In this document: positions 10,456 to 22,330 of the stretch, piece by piece
Layout of the letters: each line of letters opens with the position of its first letter
Numbering within the stretch: the first letter of the stretch is position 1
Source: Buddleja alternifolia
Taxonomy: Eukaryota; Streptophyta; Magnoliopsida; Lamiales; Scrophulariaceae
Length of the DNA: 64,000 nucleotides
Direction: 5' to 3'
Assembly (NCBI GenBank): GCA_019426215.1
Contig: CM033393.1
Location: 21,144,591-21,208,590 of the forward strand
Program-made: the position numbers and the translations under genes
The notes under the pieces: model-generated
The model's input: the letters and a program-made list of their open reading frames with translations, nothing else
What the model was told of the DNA's origin: nothing
Database searches by the model: none

Positions 10456-11631
10456 AAAGGTAAATAAACTTTAAAGTAATTAACACTAAGTTTGCAAGGT
10501 TCGTTGGGTGATGTAATCCCAACTATGTCCTTCTTCTCCTTTTTCACTCGGAGGAAATCCACTAAATTGTCTTTGAAGAATCACACAAAAACTTCTACAA
10601 ACTAGAGGATGATTAGAACAAAGATTGGCTTAAGCTCCTTGATCACACAAATTTCTGCTTCAAAGTTCTTTGAACTACTTGCTTCTTGCACTCAGAAATA
10701 ATGCAAGCCCTTAACTTCATCTTCACACAGATTTCGAGGTTGGAAGGGTTTTTGTCAATGGTGTTGTTTGATAAAATCAAACTAATGAATATCTCTGCGG
10801 TAGTGCAAAGTTCTTCTTGAGAAGAAGTTTGAGATATCTTTGACTATCTTAGGGATTGATGAAAAGCTAGAAGAATATTGGCTATGGATGTTGAGTTTTT
10901 CTGAAGGTTTAGGTTAATACTTCAATGCAACTGAGTTTTGACTTGTAAGCTTTAGTTGTTTTTGACTTGTTGCTTAAGTCTTATTTATAGACATTCTTGG
11001 ATGAAATGTCCGTTTGACACTAAGTTGGGCATGTGCCTATCACTTTCGCAAGCGGACAAATTTTTTGTTCTTTATCCCTGAAATTCTGCTGCAAAAGTTG
11101 GTGCCGCAGACTCTCTGAGTTTGACAGTCCGATAGAAAGGATCTTTCGTACGTCCTAGAGTGCTTATCATATAATGCACTTATCGTCATTTAATGCATTT
11201 GAATTTAATGCTCGTTAGACATTAATGCTTTGATAATAATTGCATCTAACTCCTTGTGGACTTAGAAATAAATTTAAGTGAATTTTGTCTTGGTAGATGC
11301 GCATTCAACATTGAATGATCTTTTGGCTTTGTCTTTACATCGACGCTTGAAGTAGCTTTGACGCTCAGATAGTTGCTTAAAGATCTTCATCTTCATTCAG
11401 ACTTAAGGCGCTTGATCTTCAGACTTGACTTATGATAAACTCACTCAAATTTCTATCAGACGCTCAATCTATCAAATAATTAGCCTAATAATCTAAAATA
11501 AAAACAAAATAAGCCTTATACAAATCTAATGCTCAAAGCCTTTCTAATGAAATTTTAAGCTTACATAATTTAGGGTCTAACAAAAATCATAATTGTAATC
11601 ATCAAAACATCTAATAAGAAATTTCCTAACA
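10456..11631 (-). repeat. Copia-I-family LTR fragment, split by Gypsy-2
   Basis: From GGTTCGTTGGGTGATGTAATCC (about 10499; same block at 7048 and 18327) to the LTR terminus CCTAACA at 11631 it follows the Copia-I LTR, including TATA (10981-10990), the CCGTTTGACAC block and GACGCTT motifs at 11340-11465. The missing left part should lie on the other side of Gypsy-2, off-window. It is closer by eye to the solo LTR at 17893-19449 than to the LTR at 6656-8545. Confidence 0.82.
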
Positions 11632-13454
11632 TAATTCAATGGCGTTTTTATTAATAGATGGAAATAATTGATACCAATCCTATAGTATAATGGGCCAATG
11701 CAATTTTAACCCTTATTTTATTTATATATTGTTCCTCAGTTTTAATACCAAAAAGTATTAGAAATTATGTCAATCTTACGCACTTAGTATTTTAACAAAA
11801 TGTAGATGATAAGATTTTAGTTACAATATGAGGAAGAACATGACCAAGTTGCTACAAAAAAGAGAGAGAGAGAGGGGATCAAGTACAAGTAATTTTATAA
11901 TAGATAATTTCCTTAAATTGTAAAGAATAATAATTCATACTATAAAATTGTACATAATTTTGATACGATCTATTATAATTATTGAGGGAATTAGAAATTG
12001 GTGTTATTATGACAAACAATTTTGGTGAGTCAAGAACAATTTATATAGATAAACTAAGTGTTCATACACCGTGTATTGTTATGATTTAAATTTCATATGT
12101 CTTGACTTGATGAGGTGGCGACAATCACAAATTCCTTAAAGCCCGGTATAAAGAATTGTGTTCATCTATTCTTCTCTTTATTTTATTAAATCACATTAAA
12201 AATTTACTTCTCATCTCTCTCTCTCCTTTTCTTCTCGTCACTCGCCTTTAATGAAACTCAATTATTAATTTAAGTTCTATTTTTTGTTTTATTTTTATCA
12301 TATCTTATTTTTCTAACACATGAAGTGTGCCTCACTAGTGTTATTATATTAGAAAAAAGAGTGAGTTTTAGAGACGCAAGTAACGGACATAAATGAGATC
12401 CAGGTGGCCACATTGTAGCAAAAAACGTGTACATCTAACTGTTAACAGCTGGCCATAACCGATGCAGTTGGATTGGGGTGGACATGATGACATCTTATAC
12501 TCTTTTATTAAGTCTCAAGGGGTTGGAGAAATCGAATTGGTGTGCTTTGGTCATTTAGAGTAAATTTACTCAACTAGCCTCTTAACTAATTAAAAAACAA
12601 AGTGGAATGAAAGGCTAAATGAGTAATATTCATACCTCCAAATCACACGCGGAAGGAAAGAGAGAGATTCAGGCTAAATGAGTAATATTCATACCTCCAA
12701 ATCACACGCGGAAGGAAAGAGAGAGATTCACTTTTCAGATTAACAAACCACCACCCACGTTCAATAGTCAATGGAAATGATGATTTGTTTTAACTCTTCT
12801 CATATTTCTTTTAAATGACGATTTGCAGGTACATTGGTTTTTTCATAAAAAAGATTCAGTCAAAGTTAGGTTTGTTGAACTATTTGTGTAATTATGATTT
12901 ATTTTCTTAGTAACATGTAAATCCTTTGAAAAAACAGGGGATTTCTTACTAGAGTTGTGATGGAGTCATGGAACTCAACCAATGAAGTACTATATTAAGT
13001 CGATTTTGCTAAAATAAGGTCGTTCGTTTGAAGCTTCGTTATTTCTCTACAGTCTACACATGTTGTGGAATTTTTATACATCTTTAAAAAAAATGATATT
13101 ATGTTTGATTTATCTAATTGCAAAAATTACATTTGTTCATGTGTACTCATTTCAACCATTCTTTTCACCCAATTCCATTCATGATTATATTATATATCTT
13201 TAAGATATATGCATGCATGTCTACGCATATTACATGCATTTACGCCAAAACCAAGAGATATCTTCTATTTTTTGTTGGTCTTACTCATCTATCAAACCCA
13301 CCGCTTGAAATGTGCTTAGTGGAGATTTTAAAATTAAAGAAGTTGGACAGTTTGTTAAGTCTTCTTTTCTAATTAGTAACAAAAAAGCTTTTGTATATGC
13401 TTGGGGAAAAAAGATTATTTTACTAGAATTATATCACCATTTCGTTTTTTAGAT
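11632..13454. other. Non-coding flank, possibly 5' region of the Helitron
   Basis: No gene is supported. AT-rich, with a GA microsatellite at 11860-11875, CT-rich tracts near 12217-12235 and the 59-bp duplication below. The left end of the Helitron must be somewhere at or before 13455, but I could not find a convincing TC-type 5' terminus. Confidence 0.5.
12612..12729. repeat. Perfect 59-bp tandem duplication
   Basis: Positions 12612-12670 and 12671-12729 are identical over 59 bases (both begin AGGCTAAATGAG and end AGAGAGATTC). No divergence is visible, so it is recent or an assembly duplication. Confidence 0.97.
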
Positions 13455-13604
13455 ATGGATCCAACAAGTACTCCGAGTGATTCTGTTCATTGGAGTGTCG
13501 AAAATACTAGAGCACGTCAGCGTCGTACAACACATGATCATCTATCAAGAGAAGAATTGCTTGCACGTCGTCGTGAAAGATATCGAACAAGGCGTACGAA
13601 TTAA
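13455..13604 (+). pseudogene. Helitron Rep-Hel N-terminal exon (Arg-rich)
   Basis: From ATG 13455: MDPTSTPSDSVHW, then RARQRRTT and a SREELLARRRERYRTRR block ending at TAA 13604. Plant Helitron proteins usually begin with repeated Q/R-rich segments of this kind. The exon at 16164-16363 has a second, similar block (ERREAYLARRRDSYRRRR). Splicing to it would have to skip the 1.7-kb TIR element. Confidence 0.6.
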
Positions 13605-13725
13605 ACACATGACGTGAACGGTGTAACTGAATGCCCGGTGAATAGGCTGACATCATCTACTAGCACAAATGGTGTGTAGGATTTAAAATTTTACTGAATC
13701 TTTTCATATATTAAGAATAATATAA

Positions 13726-14838
13726 GGCTATGTTTGGTTATGTTTTCAAGTCATATTTGGTCCAAAATTTCCGCCAAACAATGTTTGTTTCACATAATAT
13801 TTCATCAAAAATACACAACTTTTTTCATCCAAAAAAACATAATCATTATTTTTCCTCTTTCTCTCACTTTGTCCCCTATCTCATTCTCTCTCTTCTATTT
13901 TTTATACAAAAATTTTCTCTCTCATCTTAATATCCACTATCTCTCTCTCCTCTCTCTATCCCCCTCTCCTCTTTCTCTCTCTCTCCTCACTCTCTCTCTG
14001 CTCTCTCCTCACTCTTTCTCTTCTCTTTGACCGTGTCTCTTTTTTTTTTTTTTGTAATATTTTTTTGTAATGTTTTGTCATATCTTTGATCATGTACCAT
14101 TAAACTTTAAAATAGAAAAAAGTTTGTTTGTTTGTAATTCTATCATGAGAAATAGTATTGATAAAATATAGATTAAAATTTGTGGAGTTTTCTAAAGTAA
14201 AACTTTCAAATTTTGTTTTTCAAATTAGTTATAGTGAAAGTATTTGGATTTATATATATCTATATTTATATACATATATATGTTATTTGTACATATTATT
14301 TTAAAATTTTACTTATTTTTTATGTATGTGGCTGTGTATACTTTATCTCATTACTAAATTTATGATTTGATTGTGTGTGTGGATCGAGAAATGTATGTGT
14401 GTTACCTATATTTATATGTGTATGTTTTCTTAATGTATATTATGTGGAAAAAAAAGGTCTTGGGACAGTCAAAGGCAATTTGACCACGGTCAACTCGGGT
14501 TTGACCGAGTCAACCGTGTGGTCAACGCGGATTTGACCGCGTGAATAGTGACTTGAAGCAAGGGTTTCTTATTTTGTGGTTTTGGTTTGGATTTGGTAAT
14601 TGACTTGTAATAGAAGTGACCTAATTATCTAAGAATAGGGTTGTATTTTAATAATTTTTAAAATAAATTACTTATTAATATTTTTTTTATAAATTAAATA
14701 AAAAAAAGGAAAAAAAAAGAAAAAAGAAGAGAGGGGGAGACTGTTCATCATCTTCCCCAATCTCCCCCAACCCCCCTCACACCCCTTTCCCACGCACACA
14801 CACACACACAGTTTGAGCGCACACAAACACACACACAG

Positions 14839-14878
<40 letters not shown>

Positions 14879-15450
14879 TTACACGCACACACAAACACAC
14901 AATTACACACACAGAAACACAGACACAGTCACACACGCACACTGTTACACGCACTCTCACACACGCTGATACATATATATATGAATATATATACTTTTCT
15001 TTTAATTATATATCAACTATTATTAACACTATTACTTATATATATATATGTGTGTGTGTGTGTGTATATATATAGTTTTCTTTTAATTTTATATAAACTA
15101 CTACTATTACACATATATATATGTACACTAATATATATATATATACACACACACACTACTATTACTTACATATATACATATATATTTATCTATATAATAA
15201 TTATTTCAATCTCAATATTATATTATAATTTTTAATTATTGACAGACAAAAACTTACATGATTTGACAGCTACAGTAATTTATGTTCTCTCTGAAAACAA
15301 AACCAAACACTATCTTACCAGAAAATCACTCAAAAACCAACTCCCAAAACATAACCAAACATTATCCCATCAAAATTGCACGTGTCCCCGTAAAATTTTC
15401 ACCAATAATTCTCACCAAAATACCATCCCAAAACATAACCAAACATAGCC
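13726..15450. mobile_element. Non-autonomous TIR element inside the Helitron (1725 bp)
   Basis: The left end GGCTATGTTTGGTTATG (13726-13742) is repeated in inverse at the right end as CATAACCAAACATAGCC (15434-15450); the match extends to about 21 bp. The body has CT-rich tracts, a compound AC microsatellite, AT runs and a repeated GGTCAAC...TTTGACCG block at 14480-14545, and no transposase. The ends resemble PIF/Harbinger- or hAT-type MITE termini. I could not find a clean target duplication: TAA precedes and ATA follows. Confidence 0.75.
14787..14970. repeat. Compound (AC)n microsatellite
   Basis: Nearly pure AC/CA with interruptions over about 180 bp; the longest pure run is at about 14841-14876. 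AT- and TG-repeats follow at 14973-15190. All lie inside the TIR element. Confidence 0.95.
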
Positions 15451-16163
15451 ATAGCAATTAAGATATTACCAACACTAGTTGTTGATGCACACTCTATCAG
15501 TTTTAACAAGTACTTAGAAATATCTTTGTTATTGATACAATTAAATTACTTACTACAATCAGGAAAAATATAAAATAATATTTTATTTTCCTTTTTAAAT
15601 ATATGCAAGTTGTATTAGTTATTATATTGTATATAAGATTGAGAATAATGCAAATTTATTAAAAAGTCATTTAAAGGTAGAAAAATATAAAGGTAAACAG
15701 ATACAAAGGTTTCATGTTTATTTAACACTAACGGGAAGAATACATAAAATCTAACAATAAAATTAAATTATTACCATGGGGATGATAAAGCAAACTATAA
15801 ACAATAGGGTGAATCAAATGTTAGTCACCTTGAAGGGGAATATTTTTTCTCCAAGTAGCCTCCATTCCTTTGACTCTTTGATTTTTATTATGAAGGTTGT
15901 CATTTTTTTTTATAAGATTGCAATTATCCTATTGTTTTTATTTTTTCAATAGTTGTAACACAGTATTTGTTGTTACACAAAAAGTGGCTAAGTTCCAACA
16001 AAACGTGGGATTATATAGAAAAATATATATACAATTCTGGATAGTACTATAATGTTAAGCTTATATCTTCAAATTAAGTACTACTAGCTATTTTATTTGT
16101 CTATGTTCTCATATATGAATTCAACAACATATAATGAGTCATTTATTGGTGTAAAATATAGAA

Positions 16164-16363
16164 ACTATCAGTCCACAGCAAAAACGCCATGCAGCTCAAC
16201 AACGTCAAAGAAGGCATTCAATGACAGCTGAACGAAGGGAAGCATATCTTGCTCGCAGGCGGGATTCTTATCGAAGGCGCCGGACTCAATCTGTAAATGG
16301 TGCAAACACAAATGCATCCAACTCTAACCATTCTGAACCTCAATGTTCAAATCATGGTGGTAA
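16164..16363 (+). pseudogene. Helitron Rep-Hel N-terminal exon 2
   Basis: Reads ETISPQQKRHAAQQRQRRHS, then MTAERREAYLARRRDSYRRRR and an Asn/Ser-rich tail, before a GGTGGTAATT donor-like site. This is the usual Gln/Arg-rich head of plant Helitron Rep-Hel proteins. No stop interrupts the exon. Confidence 0.6.
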
Positions 16364-16839
16364 TTTTTCATTTCGCAAAATAACAGAAACAAATTTCAAT
16401 TTTACTTAAATATTTTGCATATTCATCTATTTTGTATTTAACAATTCTATATTAGCTCAGTTACGAAATTGATTTTTATTTTTCTATAATTGCATAAAAC
16501 GTTACTTTCGATGGAGACAAGCTCAATACATGTTGTGTTCCGTTAATAAGTAAAAAAAAAATTACGAATAAAAATACTTTAACTATTGCAATTGAGTGGA
16601 ACAAAATAAACAGGTGATGAAAGATGACAAGTACTGAAGGATGAATAAATGGATACTTATTTGACATGTCATCGTACAAATTATCTTAGTAAAGAAATTG
16701 CTATTAACTCATTAATATTTTTATACACTGCTTCTAATTCTAAAACATATTTCACAAGTTATTATTAAAAATAAAGTATGAAATACGATAAAAATAATTT
16801 CAAATGTCAAGTACTTATATATGTAATTGCAATATATTG

Positions 16840-16971
16840 GCAAATATTGAGAGAAGTACTGTGAGACAAACCTCCCGTGTATGCCCTATAACATACACTA
16901 CAAATTTTTCGACATTTGACTGTGGTGATACGAGTAGAGGTCACATACCACCCATGAGAAAAGTTCAAGGT
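16840..16971 (+). pseudogene. Helitron small exon, first copy
   Basis: Codes ERSTVRQTSRVCPITYTTNFS and a Gly/Arg tail, ending at a CAAG/GTAAAA donor-like site. It is homologous to the segment at 17166-17296 (GRSTVVQQTFNTRPVIYTATSS), so the two are duplicated exons. Confidence 0.5.
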
Positions 16972-17165
16972 AAAATGATTTTCAATAAAGAAATTAATTA
17001 TAGTAGAATGTGCAATAACTTTTTATATGACATTGTTAGCATGCTATAAGTACATGTTTAGTATATCACGTCAATACCGGTCCGACTAAGAGTTGTATTT
17101 CATACACGATACACTTTTATATCAAGACAAAAATCAATTAGTATGTGGTTCTGTATTGTATTTTA

Positions 17166-17296
17166 GCAGATGGTCGTTCGACTGTGGTTCAACAAACTTT
17201 CAATACAAGACCAGTAATTTACACGGCTACTTCATCAACTTATGGACATGGTAGCACGAGCAGTACTCAAGATCCAAATGCAAACCAGAATCCAGG
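17166..17296 (+). pseudogene. Helitron small exon, second copy
   Basis: Codes ADGRSTVVQQTFNTRPVIYT and a Ser/Thr/Asn-rich tail, ending at CCAG/GTATCAG. Preceded by an ATTTTAG acceptor-like site. Paralogous to 16840-16971. Confidence 0.5.
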
Positions 17297-17892
17297 TATC
17301 AGTATCATTAGAATCATCATAATGTTTTCAAATAATGTTACACAATATCTTTAAAGCATATAAGTTAGCTCTTTTATTTAATACGTAGTAGGCGACACTC
17401 GATGCGCATGGAGAGATATTTCTTCGAATAATATACATTTTAAAAAATAATTCAAACTTATTTATAGCGTATTATCATGAAGATGGTGCACATTAAATAC
17501 ATGGACTTTGAACAACTAATAAAAACTAGAGTTCTTTGCACAAACATATGTGTGCTAAAATTTTTAAGGCATTAATTTAAAAATACTTATTTACACTTTT
17601 ATATGATTGAATAATTTTTATAATCATTTCAAGCTATATACTTGAATTTATAATAACTAAAAGGAAAAAGAAAAAACATTGTACGATACAACTTAAGGGG
17701 GAAAAAAAAGAACAAAAGCAAAATAAAAATATAAACCAAAGAATATTAGATAAGATAGAACAAGCTTTGTACTCTCTTTTTACGTCGGGTTAGTATTGTT
17801 AATTTATTAACAACATACCAATTTTTTTGGAACCTTCTACATTAAATAAATTGTATAGAAGTATAGAAAATAATAAATATTGACAACACAAT
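17297..17892. other. AT-rich Helitron spacer/intron
   Basis: Nothing recognisable; AT-rich, left flank of the solo LTR, ending in its target duplication ACAAT at 17888-17892. Confidence 0.6.
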
Positions 17893-19449
17893 TGTTGGTC
17901 CCAAGTGGAACACGAAAGGGTCTAGAAGGGGAGGGGGGTTGAATAGACCCTGAAGTCTTTTTTTTTTTTTTGACTTCAAAAGATTTCGTATCAAAAGGTT
18001 TTTAGACGCTTGAAAAGGTAAACGCTTGAAGTGTCTAACGCTTGAATTAAGTGTTCACTTCAAATATTGGTGCTTTGGCGAAGCGTCTGATGAAGACTAT
18101 TTTATAAAGTTAACTTAGACTTCAAGAATTGAATACTTTGACCAAGTAGGTTAAGCGTTCAGTTCTTTTAATCAATGTTAGCACAGCGGAATGATTTTTG
18201 GAGTCTTCTCTTTGAAAGTTTTAGCGTCACAAGAGGTTTCTTTGTTGCTTAGCTTTTGATTGTGTTTTACTTATGCAATGATATGATAGATGAAGGAATT
18301 GACTGAAAAGTAAATGACACAAAGTTTGTAAAGTTCGTTGGGTGGTGTAATCCCAACTATGTCCTTCTTCTCCTTTGCACTCGGAGGCAATCCACTAAAA
18401 TGATTCTCAAAGAATCACACAGAAACTTCTACAAATTAGGGAGAGATGGATGTCGATGACTTGAGCTCCTTGATCACACAGATTTCTGCTCCAAATCACT
18501 TCAATCCCCTTGCTTCTTTCACCCAGAAATAATGCAAGTATCCAACTTCTACTTCACACAGATCGCGAGGCTTGGATGGAGTTTTCTAAAACGGTTTGTT
18601 TGATTTTGATGAAGTTCAAACAACTTGGGAATATCTCAATAGGAAAGTGGTTTCTTCGAAAAGAATGTTTGAGATATTTGTTGACTGTCTCAGGATTTGA
18701 AGAAAAGCAAGTGGAATGTTTTCTTGAATATTCTGGCTTTTCTGATAATTTAAGGAATGAGACTTCAATGCAACAGCAATTTGGCTTGATAATTTATCTC
18801 TATTTTGGCTTGTTGTTGAAGTTCTATTTATAGGCATTCTTGGAGAAAGTGTCCGTTTGACACATGCACTGGCGCTTGTCTCTCACTTTCGCGAGTGAAC
18901 AACTTTTGTCCTTTTTCCTGAAAATCTGCTGCACAAAAGTTGGTGCTGCAGTCTGAGATAGTTGACAGTCCAATAGGGTGGCTTCTCTGTACGTCTGAAA
19001 GTGCTTATCACATTTAATGCTCTTATCAGCATTTAATGCATTTGAATTAAATACTCGTTGGTACTTAATGCTTTGAGAATATTTGCATTAAACTCCTTCT
19101 GGACTTAGAAATAAATTCAGGTGAAATCACTTCTGTCCCATAAGGTAACGCTTGATATAGCTGGTCAATTAAACGCTTGGAGACTGTATCTTCTTTCAGA
19201 GATCAGGCGCTTGAGTCTTCGAACTTTACCACTGATAAACTCACTCAGAAATTATCAGACGCTCAGCCTAAGACTACTTTGCCTAACAATCTAAAATAAA
19301 ATAAAACAAAGCCTAATAAGCCTATTACAAATCTAACGCTTCAAAGCTTATACAAATTTTTCTACCAAAAATAAAACTTACATATTTTTAGGGTCTAACA
19401 AAAAGTCCTAATTGTCATCATCAAAACTTCTAACATGAAATTCCTAACA
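17893..19449 (-). repeat. Solo LTR of the Copia-I family with 5-bp target duplication
   Basis: Begins TGTTGGTCCCAAGTGG (as at 6656) and ends GAAATTCCTAACA (as at 8545). Flanked by ACAAT on both sides (17888-17892 and 19450-19454), the mark of integrase insertion followed by LTR-LTR recombination. TATA on the minus strand at 18824-18833. GACGCTTGA motifs recur (18005-18070, 19147-19270). Inserted between Helitron exons. Confidence 0.96.
18824..18833 (-). promoter_or_regulatory. TATA box of the solo LTR
   Basis: Minus strand CTATAAATAG at the same relative place as in the LTR at 6656-8545. Confidence 0.6.
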
Positions 19450-19840
19450 ACAATAATAGCTAAAATTAATGAAAGAATTAGCCACGTAATAGATAAATTT
19501 ATTTTATATAAAAAAATTTAAGAAAGTAAATATAGAAAAACTAAAATACGAAATTTCTTTCTTACTCATTTATCTTGAGTTACACAAATGGCTTTGAAAA
19601 ATCAAAAATGTTTATATTTTAAGATAAATGTATTATTTTAGTACAATGCTATATAGATATATAACTTAATTACATTCTTAATATAGTAGTAAAGCAATTA
19701 AACAACTTAAAAATGCATATTAGTGGAATTCTAGGAAATTATGGCATTATTGAATTTAATAAAATTATTACCATTAACTTTATAGAGACATACATTAAAA
19801 AATCAGGTACAAAGATATTTCTTTAATGTACTTAGTATTA
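19450..19840. other. AT-rich Helitron spacer after the solo LTR
   Basis: No coding signal; begins with the ACAAT target duplication of the solo LTR and leads to the next Rep exon at about 19841. Confidence 0.5.
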
Positions 19841-22330
19841 AACAGGAGATGACCATGTAATGCCTGACCGTGTTGTCAACCCATCCATCAATATTGTTGG
19901 TCAAGAGAATCGAAATATTGCTAATCAACATCATGTCTCCCGTCCTTGCCGATATCATAATATTGCAAGAAATTACCATGAGAGTAGGACATACGTTAGG
20001 TATGAATTGCCTTCTCCAAGGACATTCACGTACTGCGGTGCCAAACTCTTTCATGGAGAAACATCTCAACTCTGTTGTCGAAATGGAGCTATAATATTAG
20101 ATCAAATACCAGCTCCTACTGAATTGCGCCAACTATTTACAGTGCAAAATGCTGAAGGGAGGCATTTTAGGCAATATATCTGAGCTTATAATCATGTATT
20201 CTCATTCACATCCATGGGTGTGCATATTGATGAGGATGTAGTTTATGGTGGCCAAGGGATATATTCATTTCGTGCTCATTGTTCCATATATCATCGGAAT
20301 GGAAGTCTTTTTCCAGTTTCAAATCATAGGCCTAGGTATCTGCAAGTATGGATAGTAGACACAGAGCACGAAGTAGATAATCGTCTCTTAGAAAATGAAG
20401 AGTTGAATCGAAATTTATTGATAAAGCTACAAAGAATTCTCGATGCGTGCAATCCCTTTGTTTCTGTATTCCGACAACTTGGTCAACGTTCTTATAGTCC
20501 TCGATGCAAGCTTATAATCAAACAACAGGCATCTGGTCAAAATCAATATAGTCTTCCCACATCATCTCAAGTTGTTGCGGTTATTGTTGATACTGAAGGA
20601 ATTGAAAACTTGAACAATAGGGATATTAGCATCCAAGCCGTGGATGGACAACTTATAAATATCCAAGATATTGTTGGTTACTATGACCCTTTAGTATCCT
20701 CTACTTTTGCCTTATGGTACATATGGACGGGACATAAATACACGAACTACTGGGGGGAAGACGTTTAACTTGTCGGGAATTTTGTGCATATATTTTTCAG
20801 GTAAGTGCAAAAGATTCATCCATCTAAACTCTCAATCAATATGACAATTTTTTTTAACTTTAACATTTTCCAAAGGAATTTGACTATGTAAGATATATAA
20901 CTATTTCATTAACTTAAATTATAATTATATATATAGTGTGTGTGTGTGTGTGTGTGTTTTCAGATTAGAGAAAACGATCCTTCACTATTACTTCTAGGAG
21001 GTCGGTTGTTGCAACAGTATGTGGTAGAGAATTGTGTAAAAATTGAAACGCATAAACTTAGATGGGTTCGCCAACATCAACATACTATTCGCTCTGAACT
21101 TTATCAAGGCCTCCAAGATTGTTTTAATGATGGTGAAGATAATGAAGGTACATCAAAATACCAATATTCTTTAAAAATATTATTTAAATTACAATAGATT
21201 TTTTAAGAAATTGTGAATTTTTTAGGAAATGTTTGTCACAGAGTAGTACTTCCATCATCTTTTACTGGAAGTCCACGTGACATGTATCAACGTTATCACG
21301 ATGCTATGGCTCTGGTTCAAACATATGGCAAGCCAAATTTGATGCTCACAATGACATGCAATCCTAATTGGATTGAGATAAAAAATGAATTGAAGACAGG
21401 ACAAACACCGCAATATTGTCCAGACCTGATAACACGGGTTTTCAATGCAAAATTCAAGGAATTTAAGAAAGATATAGTGGATAGAGGAGTTTTAGGCAAA
21501 GTTCGCGCTTATACATATGTAATTGAATACCAAAAAAGAGGACTACCACATGGCCACCTAATAGTCATTATGGACAGTCGTGACAAGTTGCGCACTCCAG
21601 ATGAATTTGATCGAGTTGTGCAAGCTAAAATTTCTTCTAAAGAAGAAGAGTCTGCACTATATGAAGCAGTTTTAAAGCATATGATTCATGGCCCATGTGG
21701 CGCTCACAATCCCCAATGTTCATGCATGAAAGAGGGTAAGTGCAAAAAAAAAATTCCAAAGCCATTCACTCTATTCGCTTCACGAGGAAATGATTCTTAT
21801 CCATTATATCAAAGACGTGAAGGTCCTCCGGTTCCAATAAACAACACTTCTGACATAATGGTAGACAATGGATGGGTTGTTCCTTGCAACCCATGGCTTC
21901 TTTTGAAATACGATTGTCATATCAATGTCGAGGTTTGTGGAGGAATCCAAGGGGTCAAGTACATATACAAGTACATTCATAAAGGTCCAGATCTAGCAGC
22001 TTTCGAGTTGTGAAACAGACAAAATATTGATGAGATCCAACAATTTGTAGATGGAAGGTGGATTTAAGCACCAGAGGCATTTTGGAGGATCTTTGGATTC
22101 ATTATGAGTAGAATGCATCCTTCAGTGGTAAGACTACAAATACATTTACCAAATCATCAATCAATATCTTTTAATGGTCGGCAGAGTATAGGTGATATCT
22201 TGGAAGATGAACAAAATGCAAAGACTATGCTTACAAAAAATTTCAAAATGAATTGTGATCCTCAATTGGCTGGGAAGTATTTGTATCAGGAATTTCCACA
22301 ACATTTTAGATGGATTTAGTCTGAAAGAAA
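19841..22330 (+). pseudogene. Helitron Rep part (Helitron-like N domain and HUH nuclease)
   Basis: N domain: SPRTFTYCGAKLFHGET, then FRAHCSIYHRNGSLFPV and LQVWIVDTEHEVDNRLLENE. An intron is recognisable at about 20802-20962 (FCAYIFQ/IRENDPSLLLLGGRLLQQYV), another between 21148 and 21226. Rep nuclease: VVLPSSFTGSPRDM, LMLTMTCNPNWIEI, the metal-binding GLPHGHLI (21541-21562) and the paired-Tyr motif KYIYKYIHKGPD (21957-21990). These would nick and join DNA for rolling-circle transposition; the catalytic residues are still present. Stops at 20181, 22011, 22064 and 22318, plus a frame slip near 20730-20770, disable it. At 20181 and later at 23190 the stop is TGA where relatives have an Arg codon, as expected from C-to-T decay. 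Confidence 0.85.

Noticed and set aside
14787..14970. Regular repeats as a CRISPR-like array
   Set aside because: Simple-sequence repeat without spacers, in a plant genome.
14748..15235. ORFs of Cys/Val and His/Thr repeats
   Set aside because: They are translations of the AC microsatellite in the TIR element.
13718..15458. 8-bp hAT target duplication for the TIR element
   Set aside because: TAATATAA and ATAGCAAT do not match; the superfamily was left open.
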